A DNA stretch of 64,000 nucleotides, taken from assembly GCF_014218255.1 (NCBI RefSeq), contig NZ_AP021872.1:1550001-1614000 (forward strand), in the 5' to 3' direction. A program made the position numbers and the translations under genes. The notes under the pieces were generated by a model. The model ran no database searches. It was not told the DNA's origin and saw only the letters and a list, made by a program, of their open reading frames with translations. Each line of letters starts with the position of its first letter. The first letter of the stretch is position 1. The DNA comes from Mycoavidus sp. B2-EB. GTDB lineage: Bacteria; Pseudomonadota; Gammaproteobacteria; Burkholderiales; Burkholderiaceae. Shown here piece by piece: positions 19,061 through 29,007 of this stretch.

Positions 19061-20481
19061 ATATGAACCTCGTTACGCTGCTGTATTTGCTTGCATCAGT
19101 GTGCTTTATTCAAGCACTAAAGGGCTTATCTCACCCCAAAAGCGCACAGCGCGGCAATCTGTTCGGCATGGCCGGCATGGCGCTGGCACTTCTTACGACC
19201 TGTGCGCTCATCGTCAAACAAGCGCCCGTTCTCGGAGCAGGATCGGCCTGGTTACTGGGCGCGCTTGTGGCGGGGGGCGGCTTGGGTATGTTGGCAGCCG
19301 CCCGCATTGAAATGACAAAAATGCCTGAACTGGTGGCTGCCATGCATTCATTAATTGGGCTTGCTGCCGTTTGCATCGCCTATGCAGTCGTGGCTGAACC
19401 AGCCGCTTTTCTAATTTCAACTACGGAGTATTTGCCTTACAGTCATCGCGCTGAGCTTTTTATTGGCACCTGTATTGGCGCTATGACCTGCTCTGGCTCA
19501 GTGATTGCCTTTGGCAAACTCGCTGGCAAGTACCGCTGCCGACTGTTGCAAAAACACCCGATCGTTTATGCCGGCCAGCATCGATTAAATTTGATGTTGG
19601 CGCTTACGATGCTCGGTTTTGGGGTGCTTTTCTTGCTCTCGCAAAATTGGTTGCCATTTATTTTAATGACCGTGCTCGCCTTTGCCCTAGGTGTACTGCT
19701 GATTATTCCGATTGGCGGCGCAGATATGCCTGTCATCGTATCTATGCTTAACGCTTATTCGGGTTGGGCCGCGGCGGGCATTGGCTTCTCCCTGAATAAT
19801 CAAATGCTGATTATCTCCGGCGCGCTCGTGGGCGCATCTGGCACCATTTTGTCTTACCTCATGTGCCGCGCGATGAATCGGTCATTTTTAAATGTATTGC
19901 TGGGCGGCTTCGGTCAGGAAGCGCCTTCGGCAACTCATTCCGCGCGCATTGATCGACCCGTCCGAGCAGCGAGTGCCGATAACGCCGCTTTTGCACTTGC
20001 CAACGCTGAATCGGTAGTGATTGTGCCAGGCTACGGACTCGCCGTAGCACGTGCTCAGCATGCGCTTAAAGAATTAGCCAGCAAGCTCACCAGCCAAGGC
20101 ATCCAAGTGCGTTATGCAATTCACCCCGTCGCGGGCCGGATGCCCGGCCATATGAATGTGCTGTTGGCTGAAGCCGAAATACCTTACGAACAAGTGTTTG
20201 AAATGGATGAGATTAATCTTGCATTTAGCCAAACTGACGTCGCACTTGTACTTGGGGCAAATGATATTGTGAATCCAGCGGCTAGAAACGATCCCCAATC
20301 GCCCATTTCAGGCATGCCTATCCTTGATGTGTATAGGGCGCGCACCGTGATTGTCAATAAACGCTCAATGGCAACGGGTTACGCCGGGCTAGATAATGAG
20401 CTTTTTTATATGCCTAAAACCATGATGGTGTTTGGCGATGCGAAGCAAGTGATTGAGGAAATGGTTAAAGCGCTAGATTAA
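19057..20481 (+). CDS. pntB: NAD(P) transhydrogenase subunit beta
   Basis: 474-residue beta subunit: about nine transmembrane helices forming the proton channel, then the cytosolic NADP-binding dIII domain. The latter has VVIVPGYGLAVARAQHAL, HPVAGRMPGHMNVLLAEA and LVLGANDIVNPAARNDP, the typical dIII signatures. The start at 19057 overlaps the previous stop by 4 bases (ATGA), so the reading frame open from 18955 is not the real start. With the two upstream genes it forms a complete transhydrogenase, a likely NADPH source. Confidence 0.95.
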   Translation: MNMNLVTLLYLLASVCFIQALKGLSHPKSAQRGNLFGMAGMALALLTTCALIVKQAPVLGAGSAWLLGALVAGGGLGMLAAARIEMTKMPELVAAMHSLIGLAAVCIAYAVVAEPAAFLISTTEYLPYSHRAELFIGTCIGAMTCSGSVIAFGKLAGKYRCRLLQKHPIVYAGQHRLNLMLALTMLGFGVLFLLSQNWLPFILMTVLAFALGVLLIIPIGGADMPVIVSMLNAYSGWAAAGIGFSLNNQMLIISGALVGASGTILSYLMCRAMNRSFLNVLLGGFGQEAPSATHSARIDRPVRAASADNAAFALANAESVVIVPGYGLAVARAQHALKELASKLTSQGIQVRYAIHPVAGRMPGHMNVLLAEAEIPYEQVFEMDEINLAFSQTDVALVLGANDIVNPAARNDPQSPISGMPILDVYRARTVIVNKRSMATGYAGLDNELFYMPKTMMVFGDAKQVIEEMVKALD

Positions 20482-20491
20482 CCCTTCCAAT

Positions 20492-21811
20492 TTATTCCTT
20501 ATTTGAGCGCGACTCACGCAGCGAACCCTTGACAAGATCGAAGCGGAACAGCCGGCATTCGATCGGGCCATTGAAAAGCGGAGTCCGCTTTGCTGCGCAC
20601 AAACGCATTTGACCAGGCAAACTGCGGTCGGAAGTTAAGACGAAGGCTTGCCAACCGGTAAATCTTTGCTTCAGGGCATCGCCCAAAGCGCGAAAGAAAT
20701 CCTCGTGGGCCTCATCGGTCTGCTCACGGTGAAAAAATTCTCCCCGCTGGGCGTGCTGCGTGTACGTCCCGCGCTCTTGGCTGCGCGCTCGCGACGCTGA
20801 GCCACGCACGTCAACCCGCTCGCCATAGGGCGGATTGGCAATGAGGATGCCGGGCGTTTCCGTAGGCGCTGCCATTACGCGCGCATCCACTTGCTTTAAC
20901 CATAGATTACGCAGTCCTGCCCGTTCTAAGTTGGCCTGTGCTTTGACCAGCATATCCCCCGAAATATCACTGCCAAAAATATTTAACTCTCTAGGCATAC
21001 GACGCGCTGCATCTCGCGCTTCAAGCGCTGCCGCCTTGAATGCGGGCCATGCGCTCAGATCATAGGACTTAAGTTTTTCAAACGCAAAATGACGCTCGCC
21101 TCCAGGCGCTAAACCAAGCGCTATCTGGGCCGCCTCTATGACAAAAGTGCCACTGCCACACATCGGATCATAGAGCGGCACGGCGGGCGTCCAGCCGCTG
21201 AGGCGTAAGATACCCGCGGCTAGGTTTTCGCGTAACGGTGCGGCGCCTTTCGCCAAGCGCCAGCCGCGCTTAAATAACGCCTCGCCAGTTGTATCCAGAT
21301 AAAGCGTGCAATGCGTCGCATCCAGAAAAGCAAACACGCGCACATCCGGCGTTAGGGTATCAATATTAGGCCGTGCTCCTGTCGTGTTACGCAAACGATC
21401 GCAGATCGCATCCTTTACACGCAAGGCCGCAAAACCTGAATTACGCAGGTTTGCGGTTTTAAGCGCAGTAAGGTCCACGCGTAATGTTTGTTGCGCAGTG
21501 AACCAATCCTCCCAAGGCTGCTCAAACGTAAACGCAAAGATATCGTTTTCATTGTGATAAGATTGTCGTGCTATTTTTAATAGGACGCGGCTGGCGATAC
21601 GCGAATGCAAGTTCACTGCCATAGCAGCTGCAGATGCGCCGGTAAAATATACCCCGCCAGGTGCAATAGCGCCCACTGTAAGAGGCGTCTGGAGTGCAAT
21701 TTCACGCAGCTCGTCGGCAAATACTGCCTCCAAGCCACGCGGGCAAGGCGCAAAGAATTCGAGTGAAGGCATAAATTTTGTTAGACTGCGCGTTTCTTTA
21801 CGCGAAGGCAT
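20492..21811 (-). CDS. rlmL: THUMP-domain 23S rRNA guanine-N2 methyltransferase (RlmL type)
   Basis: SAM-dependent methyltransferase expected to modify G2445 of 23S rRNA. An N-terminal THUMP RNA-binding region (about 15-165) is followed by a Rossmann methyltransferase domain with DPMCGSGTF at 215-223 and NPPYG at 326-330. At 439 residues it corresponds to the RlmL half only; E. coli has a fused RlmKL of about 700 residues. A second ATG at codon 14, just before PSLEFFAPCPRGLEA, fits the family start better, but neither has a clear ribosome binding site. It is convergent with pntB, 10 bases apart. Confidence 0.88.
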   Translation of the reverse strand: MPSRKETRSLTKFMPSLEFFAPCPRGLEAVFADELREIALQTPLTVGAIAPGGVYFTGASAAAMAVNLHSRIASRVLLKIARQSYHNENDIFAFTFEQPWEDWFTAQQTLRVDLTALKTANLRNSGFAALRVKDAICDRLRNTTGARPNIDTLTPDVRVFAFLDATHCTLYLDTTGEALFKRGWRLAKGAAPLRENLAAGILRLSGWTPAVPLYDPMCGSGTFVIEAAQIALGLAPGGERHFAFEKLKSYDLSAWPAFKAAALEARDAARRMPRELNIFGSDISGDMLVKAQANLERAGLRNLWLKQVDARVMAAPTETPGILIANPPYGERVDVRGSASRARSQERGTYTQHAQRGEFFHREQTDEAHEDFFRALGDALKQRFTGWQAFVLTSDRSLPGQMRLCAAKRTPLFNGPIECRLFRFDLVKGSLRESRSNKE

Positions 21812-21999
21812 TATTTTAGTAGGTTATTCACCAGAATAGAGGTAAATCTACTGTTTTTTTTCGCTTTTTCAGGTGAATATATATCGACAGAATTGCATAT
21901 TCCAGAATTCAATCTATCTGGTTTGGAAGGCTCTGGTTAATTTAGCGTTAGAAAAACCTTGGTGATTCTAGCGGGATGTTCAAAATATTGGAGTAGAAA

Positions 22000-23421
22000 T
22001 TGAAAAAAGGCATGACCAAAGCACTGAGCGGCCGAACGGCCACATCAACAGCTCGCGGTACTCTCGATACTGGACTCAAGGAACGCCACGTTGCAATGCT
22101 TTCGATTGGAGGCGTAATTGGTGCGGGTTTATTTGTTGGCTCTGGACATGCAATTGCCGCGGCTGGGCCTGCGGTAATCATTGCGTACCTGATTTCAGGG
22201 GCACTGGTTTTATTGGTCATGCGGATGTTAGGCGAAATGGCGGTGGCTTTGCCAGATACAGGCTCATTTTCTACTTATGCCGATCATGCGATTGGCCGGT
22301 GGGCGGGTTTTACTATTGGCTGGCTTTATTGGTGGCGTAAAGTTTTAGTGATTCCGCTAGAAGCAACTGCCGCAGCCATTATTTTACATTCATGGTTTCC
22401 AAACACGGCGACTTGGATCTTTGCTTTAGCCATCACCGCTGTTTTGACTCTCAGTAATTTATTAAAAGTCGCCTATTATGGCGAGCTTGAATTCTGGTTT
22501 GCATTGATCAAAGTAACGGCCATTATTACCTTTATCTGCATTGGCTTAGGCGCTATCATGGGCCTCTTCCCAGCAAGCAGTGTGAGCGGCATGGATGCGC
22601 TCTTCAGTACCGTGGGGGGCTTTGCGCCAAACGGCTTCGAGGCGGTTCTTGGGGCCATGGTCATCGCCATGTTCAGCTTATTTGGCGCAGAAGTCTCGAC
22701 CATTGCGGCGGTGGAATCTAAAAACCCTGTCCGGCAAATCACCCGAGCCACTAATTCTGTCATCTGGCGTATCAGCATCTTCTATTTAGCCTCTCTTTTT
22801 GTCGTGATTGCGTTGGTGCCATGGGACGATCCGCTCTTGCCAGAAATCGGCGCGTATCAGCGGGTGCTTGAATTAATTAATATCCCCTACGCCAAAGCGC
22901 TAGTGGATGTGATTGTCTTCATCGCATTAATTAGCTGCCTCAATTCCGCTTTATACACCGCCTCCAGGATGATTTTTTCGCTTAGCCAGCGCGGCGACGC
23001 TCCTGCGGCGATCCAACGCACCACGCGCAATGGCGTGCCAGCATTAGCCGTGTTAGCCTCTACCGCCGTAGCTTTTTTAACGGTCATTGCAAATTATTTG
23101 ATGCCTAAGCAAGTATTTACTTTCTTGCTTGCGACTTCAGGCGCCATCGGCTTGCTGGTTTATTTGGTGATCGCCATTTCTCAACTGCGTTTGCGCACAC
23201 GCTTACTCGCTAATGGCAATCAGCTAAAACTTAAGATGTGGCTCTTTCCATGGCTAACTTGGATTGTAATTGTGGCAATTATTATTATTTTAATTGCCAT
23301 GTTTATCCAGCCGAATCACCGTATGGAGATGATCATTACGGCAGCATTAGCGGTCGTTGTGGCGCTGACGGGTGTATTTGTCAACCGTCACCACGAGGCG
23401 CCTAAGTTGCCACAGGATTAA
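22000..23421 (+). CDS. Amino acid permease, APC superfamily
   Basis: Inner-membrane amino acid/proton symporter of the AAT type (GabP, LysP and AnsP relatives), 473 residues with about 12 helices. The first helix carries MLSIGGVIGAGLFVGSG, the substrate backbone-binding motif of the superfamily. GGAG at 21990-21993 lies 6 bases before a TTG at 22000, which favours that start over the ATG at 22012. It lies 52 bases upstream of a KamA-type aminomutase gene, suggesting that the pair imports and converts the same amino acid. The substrate cannot be read from sequence alone. Confidence 0.9.
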   Translation: MKKGMTKALSGRTATSTARGTLDTGLKERHVAMLSIGGVIGAGLFVGSGHAIAAAGPAVIIAYLISGALVLLVMRMLGEMAVALPDTGSFSTYADHAIGRWAGFTIGWLYWWRKVLVIPLEATAAAIILHSWFPNTATWIFALAITAVLTLSNLLKVAYYGELEFWFALIKVTAIITFICIGLGAIMGLFPASSVSGMDALFSTVGGFAPNGFEAVLGAMVIAMFSLFGAEVSTIAAVESKNPVRQITRATNSVIWRISIFYLASLFVVIALVPWDDPLLPEIGAYQRVLELINIPYAKALVDVIVFIALISCLNSALYTASRMIFSLSQRGDAPAAIQRTTRNGVPALAVLASTAVAFLTVIANYLMPKQVFTFLLATSGAIGLLVYLVIAISQLRLRTRLLANGNQLKLKMWLFPWLTWIVIVAIIIILIAMFIQPNHRMEMIITAALAVVVALTGVFVNRHHEAPKLPQD

Positions 23422-23473
23422 GCTAAATTAAGCGCAATGTTTAAAAAAATCAGACCAAATAGGGGTGTATATC

Positions 23474-24862
23474 ATGACTCAAGAGGTTTTAACTCCACCA
23501 AAATTTAAACCCTATACGCGTCAATCGATCCAGCAATCACCGCAATGGGAGAAAATTCCGCTTGAGCTGCGCGAGGCGGTGCTTGTTGTTTCGCGCGTAC
23601 TCCCCTTTCGCACAAATCAATACGTGATGAGCGAACTGATTGATTGGGATCGCGTGCCAGATGATCCAATTTATCGCCTCACGTTTCCTCATCAAACGAT
23701 GTTGCCGCCCGCAGAGTACGCTCAGCTCAGAGACTTAGTGCTGATTAAAAAAGATGAGGCGGCCATTGAAGCGCAAGTAAAAAAAATTCGCTTGCAGATG
23801 AATCCGCATCCAGCCGGTCAAATGACGCACAACGTCCCCTTGCTAGATGGCGCTCCGATACAAGGCCTACAACATAAATATAAAGAGACCGTGTTGTTTT
23901 TCCCCAGCGCTGGGCAAACCTGCCATGCTTATTGCACGTTCTGCTTCCGTTGGCCACAATTTGTTGGCATGGAAGGACTTAAATTCGATGCAAGAGAGTC
24001 AAACGAACTCACCGCTTATCTAAAGCAGCATAAAGAAGTCACCGATGTGTTGATTACCGGAGGTGATCCACTCATTATGAATACTCGCTCGCTCACCGAG
24101 TATATTGAACCGCTACTGGATGCAGAGCTGGCTCATATTCAGAATATTCGGATTGGCACCAAATCGGTTGCCTATTGGCCACATCGTTTTGTGACCGATA
24201 AAGACGCTGACGATTTATTGCGGCTTTTTGAGAAAGTTGTAAAAGCAGGCAAGAATTTAGCGCTGATGGGGCACTACAATCACCCGATTGAATTACGTCA
24301 AGAGATTGCCCAAAAAGCCTTAAAACGTATTCTTTCAACTGGCGCGACAGTGCGTATGCAATCTCCGCTGATTCGCCACATCAATGATGATGCTAAAGCA
24401 TGGGCCGAATTATGGACCTTAGGCGTTCGTCTAGGGGCGATTCCATACTATATGTTTGTTGAGCGCGATACTGGGCCGCATGAATATTTTCAATTGCCGC
24501 TCGCCAAAGCTTATGAGATTTTTCAGGCCGCTTATCAAAGCGTCTCCGGCCTAGCTCGTACTGTGCGCGGACCGTCCATGAGCGCTTTCCCGGGTAAAGT
24601 GGCAATCGATGGCATCGTTAATATTCATAACGAAAAAGTGTTTGCTCTACAGTTTCTACAAGCGCGCAACCCAGACTGGGTGCGTCGGCCGTTTTATGCC
24701 AAATTTGATCCCAAGGCGACTTGGTTAGATGACTTAGTCCCGGCTTTTGGAGAGAAACGTTTTTTCTTTGAGGAAAAAGGGGAAATTCCTACCGATATCA
24801 GGTCAGATCCAACCCATTCGGTGATTAGATTTACCCCGCGTGAATTACGTAAAGCATCTTAG
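23474..24862 (+). CDS. KamA-family radical SAM protein (lysine 2,3-aminomutase-like)
   Basis: Radical SAM enzyme related to lysine 2,3-aminomutase, which uses a 4Fe-4S cluster, SAM and PLP to move an amino group from C2 to C3. The cluster-binding CxxxCxxC is C150, C154 and C157 in TCHAYCTFCF; the SAM-contact motif ITGGDPL follows at 194-200; K375 in FPGKVAIDG sits where the PLP lysine of KamA lies. 462 residues, slightly longer than clostridial KamA. The ATG at 23474 has AGGGG 8 bases upstream; a GTG three codons earlier overlaps that site. Substrate could be lysine or another amino acid; the adjacent permease fits uptake for this step. Confidence 0.87.
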   Translation: MTQEVLTPPKFKPYTRQSIQQSPQWEKIPLELREAVLVVSRVLPFRTNQYVMSELIDWDRVPDDPIYRLTFPHQTMLPPAEYAQLRDLVLIKKDEAAIEAQVKKIRLQMNPHPAGQMTHNVPLLDGAPIQGLQHKYKETVLFFPSAGQTCHAYCTFCFRWPQFVGMEGLKFDARESNELTAYLKQHKEVTDVLITGGDPLIMNTRSLTEYIEPLLDAELAHIQNIRIGTKSVAYWPHRFVTDKDADDLLRLFEKVVKAGKNLALMGHYNHPIELRQEIAQKALKRILSTGATVRMQSPLIRHINDDAKAWAELWTLGVRLGAIPYYMFVERDTGPHEYFQLPLAKAYEIFQAAYQSVSGLARTVRGPSMSAFPGKVAIDGIVNIHNEKVFALQFLQARNPDWVRRPFYAKFDPKATWLDDLVPAFGEKRFFFEEKGEIPTDIRSDPTHSVIRFTPRELRKAS

Positions 24863-25391
24863 ATGCCATTTCAAACAAATTAGGGTAGCGCTAACCAGCG
24901 ATGGAATTGGCTCTCATTCACTTTTACATGTTGTACTCATAGCGTAGCAAAAGCTCCTTCGGGGCCTTTCGCTACGCTTCAATCGATTGTTGTTTGATAC
25001 TCCGCCAGTTGCTTTACAGCTTGGCGAAACCACGGATGCGCTTGGACGCGCGCTTGAAGAGCTTGCCCCCACGGAGTTGATCATCATCGTTTATTTTCCT
25101 TTTTATTGCATTTCTGAAAATTATAGATTTGAACAGATTACAGGCAATAGCTCACGGTACACCTCTTTTGTTTCCCTGCGCATTTTAGCCAAAGGTATTT
25201 AGCCTAAAACATCATTTTGAGCGGAGTGTGGTGAAACACGTACAGAGAATTCTTCAAACCCCGAAAATTCCTAAGCACATTTATCTTTTCTGGATTGTGG
25301 TGTGCTAAATATTTTTTAAATGATTTTCGATAAGCTGCCCAAAGGCAGCTTATTTTTTCAGCACAATGCCGCTTGTCACATGCAAAACGGT
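24863..25391. other. Decayed spacer without a recognisable gene
   Basis: About 530 bases. An imperfect inverted repeat at 24941-24978 (AGCGTAGCAAAAG against CTTTCGCTACGCT, loop rich in C and G) could terminate kamA. From 24987 a frame reads FDTPPVALQLGETTDALGRA before turning AT-rich; this looks like a gene remnant, but I cannot name the parent. The spacer ends with a strong terminator at 25330-25357. Confidence 0.5.
25330..25357 (+). terminator. Intrinsic terminator, plus strand
   Basis: ATAAGCTGCC (25330-25339), loop CAAA, GGCAGCTTAT (25344-25353), a perfect 10-bp stem followed by a T-run. It ends plus-strand transcription before the minus-strand hemJ; the nearest plus gene upstream is kamA, about 470 bases away, so it may belong to a lost gene. 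Confidence 0.85.
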
Positions 25392-25817
25392 TTAAAACGG
25401 TTTAAAAATCACCAAAAGTACGACTGCCAGCAAACCTAATACCGGCAACTCACTCAATCCGCGATACCAGCATGGGTTACGCTTATTGCGCCCTTGCTCG
25501 AACGCGGCCAGCAATTTACCGCAGGTAATATGATACGCGATCAAAAGCGCAACGATACTTAGCTTCGCGTGCATCCAGCCATTGCCTGGGCCTTCAAGGC
25601 CAATGCCAACCACCAACCATAACCAAAGTCCGAAGCTAAGCGCGGGCACCGCAATAATCGTCATAAAGCGAAAGAGCTTACGAGCCATCAGCAGCAGACG
25701 TTTGACTGCTGCGGGCTCGGTTTCTTGTGCGAGGTTCATATAAATACGCGGCAGATAGGCCAAGCCCGCAAACCACGATACAACAAAAACGAGATGGAAC
25801 GATTTAATCCAAAGCAT
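25392..25817 (-). CDS. hemJ: HemJ-type protoporphyrinogen IX oxidase / CopD-family membrane protein
   Basis: 141-residue, four-helix membrane protein of the HemJ (UPF0093) family, which oxidises protoporphyrinogen IX to protoporphyrin IX in heme synthesis. The first helix has KSFHLVFVVSWFAGLAYLPRIY, with the conserved His and the WxAGLxYLPR motif; the GWMHAKLSIVALLIAYH segment carries further conserved His and Lys. It is often annotated simply as CopD family. It lies downstream of proA as in Burkholderia. Confidence 0.87.
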   Translation of the reverse strand: MLWIKSFHLVFVVSWFAGLAYLPRIYMNLAQETEPAAVKRLLLMARKLFRFMTIIAVPALSFGLWLWLVVGIGLEGPGNGWMHAKLSIVALLIAYHITCGKLLAAFEQGRNKRNPCWYRGLSELPVLGLLAVVLLVIFKPF

Positions 25818-26036
25818 GAGTATTTTTTAGAAAAAGAGGCCAACTGACAGGTTTTACAATAACCGTAGGCTGTCAGACATAAATTGCCGCACGACACATA
25901 GCAAAGATAACCAGGCTGGATATTATGCCAGACCGCTGACCACAGCGGCATATTAGTTTTGCAGTCATTTCAGATAGCGGAATATTCCGGTTCAAACGGA
26001 CAAAACATCATACGTTTTACCCTATTTCCCCGTTTT

Positions 26037-27308
26037 TTAGTTCCGTCCTTCGCCATGACCTAAGACAATATACTTTAATGAAGTTAAACCTTCTAGACCA
26101 ACCGGCCCACGCGCGTGCAGCTTGTCATTTGAGATGCCAATTTCCGCGCCTAGTCCGTATTCAAAGCCATCAGCAAAGCGCGTTGAAGCATTCACGATAA
26201 CACTTGCCGAGTCTACTTCACGCAAAAAACGTTGGGCATGATCATAATCTTCGGTCACAATTGCATCGGTATGCGCTGAGCCATAAGTATTAATATGGTC
26301 AATTGCCGCATCTAAATCGTCAACCATCCGAATCGCAAGAATCGGCGCAAGATATTCGGTGCGCCAATCGGCCTCGGTTGCGTTAGTCAGAGAGCCAATC
26401 CCTGCTTGCTCAAGCACGGCCCGACTTTGTGCACAGACGCGTAATGCGACGGCCTTATCCTGATATAAGCGACAAAGTGGGGGCAAAATTTGGGGCGCTA
26501 TACTGGCTGCAACCAGTAATGTTTCCATCGTATTACATGTACCGTAGCGTTGCGTCTTGGCATTGTCACAAACCCGCAACGCCTTGTTCAGATCCACAGC
26601 GTTATCGATATATACATGACACACGCCATCTAGATGTTTAATCATTGGCACGCGGGCTTCACGCATCAGGCGCTCAATCAGACCCTTGCCGCCACGCGGC
26701 ACAAGCACGTCGATATATTCAGTCATGGTCGCCAACTTGCCCACGGCGGCACGCTCCGCTGTGGCAACCAGTTGCACCGCATCAGCGGGCAAACCCGCTG
26801 CCGCCAAGCCAGCACTGATTGAGCGCGCCAGCGCCAAATTACTCTGTAGCGCCTCTGAGCCACCGCGCAAGATCACCGCATTGCCCGCCTTTAGGCACAG
26901 CGCGGCGGCATCAATGGTGACGTTAGGACGCGCTTCATAAATGATCCCAATCACGCCAAGGGGCACCCGCATTCGACCGACCTGAATCCCCGTCGGACGG
27001 GATTTAAGTTCACTGATTTCGCCCACTGGATCCGGTAATGAAAGCACCTGCCGCAAGCCCGTAATCATGGTGCGCAGCGCTGCATCAGATAACGTAAGGC
27101 GATCAATAAAGGCGGCATCCAAGCCTTTTGCTTGAGCCTGCGCGCAATCATGTTGATTGGCTTCTTTTAATAACGCGATGTCTTGCTCAAGCATAGAAGC
27201 AATCGTTTCCAGCGCATTATTCTTCGCGGCGGTTGTCGCGCGCGCCATCACTCGTGAGGCTGTACGCGCGCGTTGACCGAGGTTGGTCATGTAGTGATCA
27301 AGATCCAT
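26037..27308 (-). CDS. proA: Gamma-glutamyl phosphate reductase
   Basis: Second enzyme of proline synthesis, reducing gamma-glutamyl phosphate to glutamate semialdehyde with NADPH. Aldehyde dehydrogenase fold, 423 residues from the ATG at 27308 (MDLDHYM, the usual family start); an in-frame ATG three codons earlier is also possible. The catalytic Cys is in [16 protein letters not shown], and [13 protein letters not shown] is conserved. It overlaps the end of holA by 11 bases and is probably co-transcribed with it. Confidence 0.95.
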   Translation of the reverse strand: MDLDHYMTNLGQRARTASRVMARATTAAKNNALETIASMLEQDIALLKEANQHDCAQAQAKGLDAAFIDRLTLSDAALRTMITGLRQVLSLPDPVGEISELKSRPTGIQVGRMRVPLGVIGIIYEARPNVTIDAAALCLKAGNAVILRGGSEALQSNLALARSISAGLAAAGLPADAVQLVATAERAAVGKLATMTEYIDVLVPRGGKGLIERLMREARVPMIKHLDGVCHVYIDNAVDLNKALRVCDNAKTQRYGTCNTMETLLVAASIAPQILPPLCRLYQDKAVALRVCAQSRAVLEQAGIGSLTNATEADWRTEYLAPILAIRMVDDLDAAIDHINTYGSAHTDAIVTEDYDHAQRFLREVDSASVIVNASTRFADGFEYGLGAEIGISNDKLHARGPVGLEGLTSLKYIVLGHGEGRN

Positions 27309-28395
27309 AAAAACCATTTTTTGATTGATTGGGCCGCGCTACGCTCATGGCTAGCTCAAACAGGCCGTGCCACGGATCTGCTGGCAGCAAAGCGCTACGC
27401 GATTCGGTTGCCCAAAGTTTTACAAGCCCTTTGAGTTGGCGATCTAGGCGCGCCGCAAACGCTAAGCCCGCCAGCAGCGCCGCTTCGTTCAAACGCGCTA
27501 ACGCAGCCCCAATGAGTTTTTCGCGCGGACCCCATACGCGCTGCTCACGCAACAGTTGCGGCAGCGGCCGGCCAGCTGCGATTCCACGTTTAAGCAGTAA
27601 AAGCGTGCGTAGCTCCTCAACCAAGACCCATAATACCAGCATAGGCGCTTCGCCTTCGCCACGCAAACCTTCTAGCATGCTGGTGAGCCGGCGCACATCG
27701 CCAGCTAACATAGCCTCACTCAGTTTAAAAACATCGTAACGCGCAACGTTTAATATCGCATCACAGATTTGCTCAGCACTCAATTCACCTGGCGGATAGA
27801 TCAACCCAAGCTTTTGAATTTCTTGATGCGCGGCAAGTAAATTACCTTCGACCCGTTCTACCATCAACTGCAGTGTGCGCTGACCGGCCTCGCCAGACGC
27901 TACCTTTTGGCCCTGAGCGGCTAAGCGCTGGCGGATCCATGCTGGCAGCGCCGCGCGCTCGATACGATCAATGCGGAGCGCCATGCCAGCTTCGAGCAAA
28001 GCGGTAAACCACCCGGTTTTTTGTGTGGCGGCATCCAGTCTCGGCAAGATGATCAAAATCACCCTGTCTGGCGAGGACTCGGCAGCGAGTCTTTTTAGAA
28101 CTTCCCCCCCCTCTTTGCCCGGCTTGCCGCTCGGGAGGTGTAATTCAAGCAATTGACGCTCACCAAAAAGCGACATCGATTGACTTACACCAAGCATTAA
28201 GCTCCAGTCAAAACCACGCTCTACTGTAAAAATAGAGCGTTGAGTGTAATCCGCAGCGCGGGCCGCAGCGCGGGCCGCGGCGCGGATTTCGTCCAGCGCT
28301 TCCTGTACCAGAAGAGGCTCATCGCCAAACACGATATAGAGTCTTGCAAGCTCGTTACGTAAATGGCGCGTGAGAGAATCAGCACGCAGTTGCAT
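27298..28395 (-). CDS. holA: DNA polymerase III subunit delta
   Basis: Clamp-loader delta subunit that opens the sliding clamp at primer ends. 365 residues, a little longer than the E. coli protein (343). The N-terminal region [20 protein letters not shown] and the helical C-terminal domain ([17 protein letters not shown]) are typical. A short run of alternating Ala and Arg residues ([11 protein letters not shown]) is encoded by three 12-bp tandem units at 28251-28286, a possible slippage site. It lies between lptE and proA. Confidence 0.93.
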   Translation of the reverse strand: MQLRADSLTRHLRNELARLYIVFGDEPLLVQEALDEIRAAARAAARAADYTQRSIFTVERGFDWSLMLGVSQSMSLFGERQLLELHLPSGKPGKEGGEVLKRLAAESSPDRVILIILPRLDAATQKTGWFTALLEAGMALRIDRIERAALPAWIRQRLAAQGQKVASGEAGQRTLQLMVERVEGNLLAAHQEIQKLGLIYPPGELSAEQICDAILNVARYDVFKLSEAMLAGDVRRLTSMLEGLRGEGEAPMLVLWVLVEELRTLLLLKRGIAAGRPLPQLLREQRVWGPREKLIGAALARLNEAALLAGLAFAARLDRQLKGLVKLWATESRSALLPADPWHGLFELAMSVARPNQSKNGFYGS

Positions 28396-28436
28396 AAGTG
28401 TGTTGTCTTAAGCGCAATCGATTATTGCTAGGTCAC

Positions 28437-28997
28437 TTAAAGCGGCGGCGGCGGTAATGGCGCACGCGGTTGCACTACCGGCACAGACTCGTTGACAGGT
28501 TTAAGTGCATTGACCAAAGCCAAGCGCCGCATTAATTGATCAATGGCGTCATTTTCCATATCACGATACAGCAATTCAGTTTCAGTTTGCTTAGCGAGTG
28601 TGTAGCGGTCACTATATGTCATTGACCGATTGAGTCGCATCATACTGGATGGAACCAATACCATGCCATCTGTGCTCGTTAATGCATAAGTCACGGTGCT
28701 AACCAGCTCATATTCTTCAACCACCCCTTGGGCAGTCAAACTTAAAGCGCGCTGATTGCGCGAAGTCGAGATGGATAAAATCACCCCGGCATCGCGCACT
28801 TCATCGACTACAAGCGTATCGCTGCCAGCCTGAATCATGCGTTTTAAACGCGCAGTCATGGACGAACTCACCATACCAGAAGGCTCGATATAAAGGCGCT
28901 TGAAAGCATAATCCTGCCGTCCCTTCAGCTGAAAACCGCAAGCAGCTAGCAACATGATCAAGACCATCGGCACTGCAGCCAAGCGGACGCTCATCAT
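28437..28997 (-). CDS. lptE: LPS-assembly lipoprotein LptE
   Basis: Outer-membrane lipoprotein that plugs the LptD barrel during LPS insertion. The 186-residue precursor has a signal peptide ending in MLLAAC, with the lipidated Cys near residue 20, then GFQLKGRQDYAFKRLYIE, the typical start of mature LptE. It ends in a Pro-rich tail. AGAGG precedes the paired ATGs. It follows leuS by 10 bases, a conserved leuS-lptE-holA order. Confidence 0.92.
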   Translation of the reverse strand: MMSVRLAAVPMVLIMLLAACGFQLKGRQDYAFKRLYIEPSGMVSSSMTARLKRMIQAGSDTLVVDEVRDAGVILSISTSRNQRALSLTAQGVVEEYELVSTVTYALTSTDGMVLVPSSMMRLNRSMTYSDRYTLAKQTETELLYRDMENDAIDQLMRRLALVNALKPVNESVPVVQPRAPLPPPPL

Positions 28998-29007
28998 AAA
29001 AACCTCT

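Noticed and set aside
24987-25202. Plus-strand 71-codon frame in the kamA-hemJ spacer
   Set aside because: It begins at a TTG, only the first half looks protein-like and no ribosome binding site precedes it; treated as a remnant.
25736-25951. Minus-strand Cys-rich frame overlapping the 5' end of hemJ
   Set aside because: It overlaps hemJ in another frame, has no ribosome binding site that I can see and no family pattern.
28251-28286. Three 12-bp tandem units in holA
   Set aside because: They are in frame and encode an Ala/Arg helix; likely ordinary low-complexity coding sequence, so not raised as a finding.
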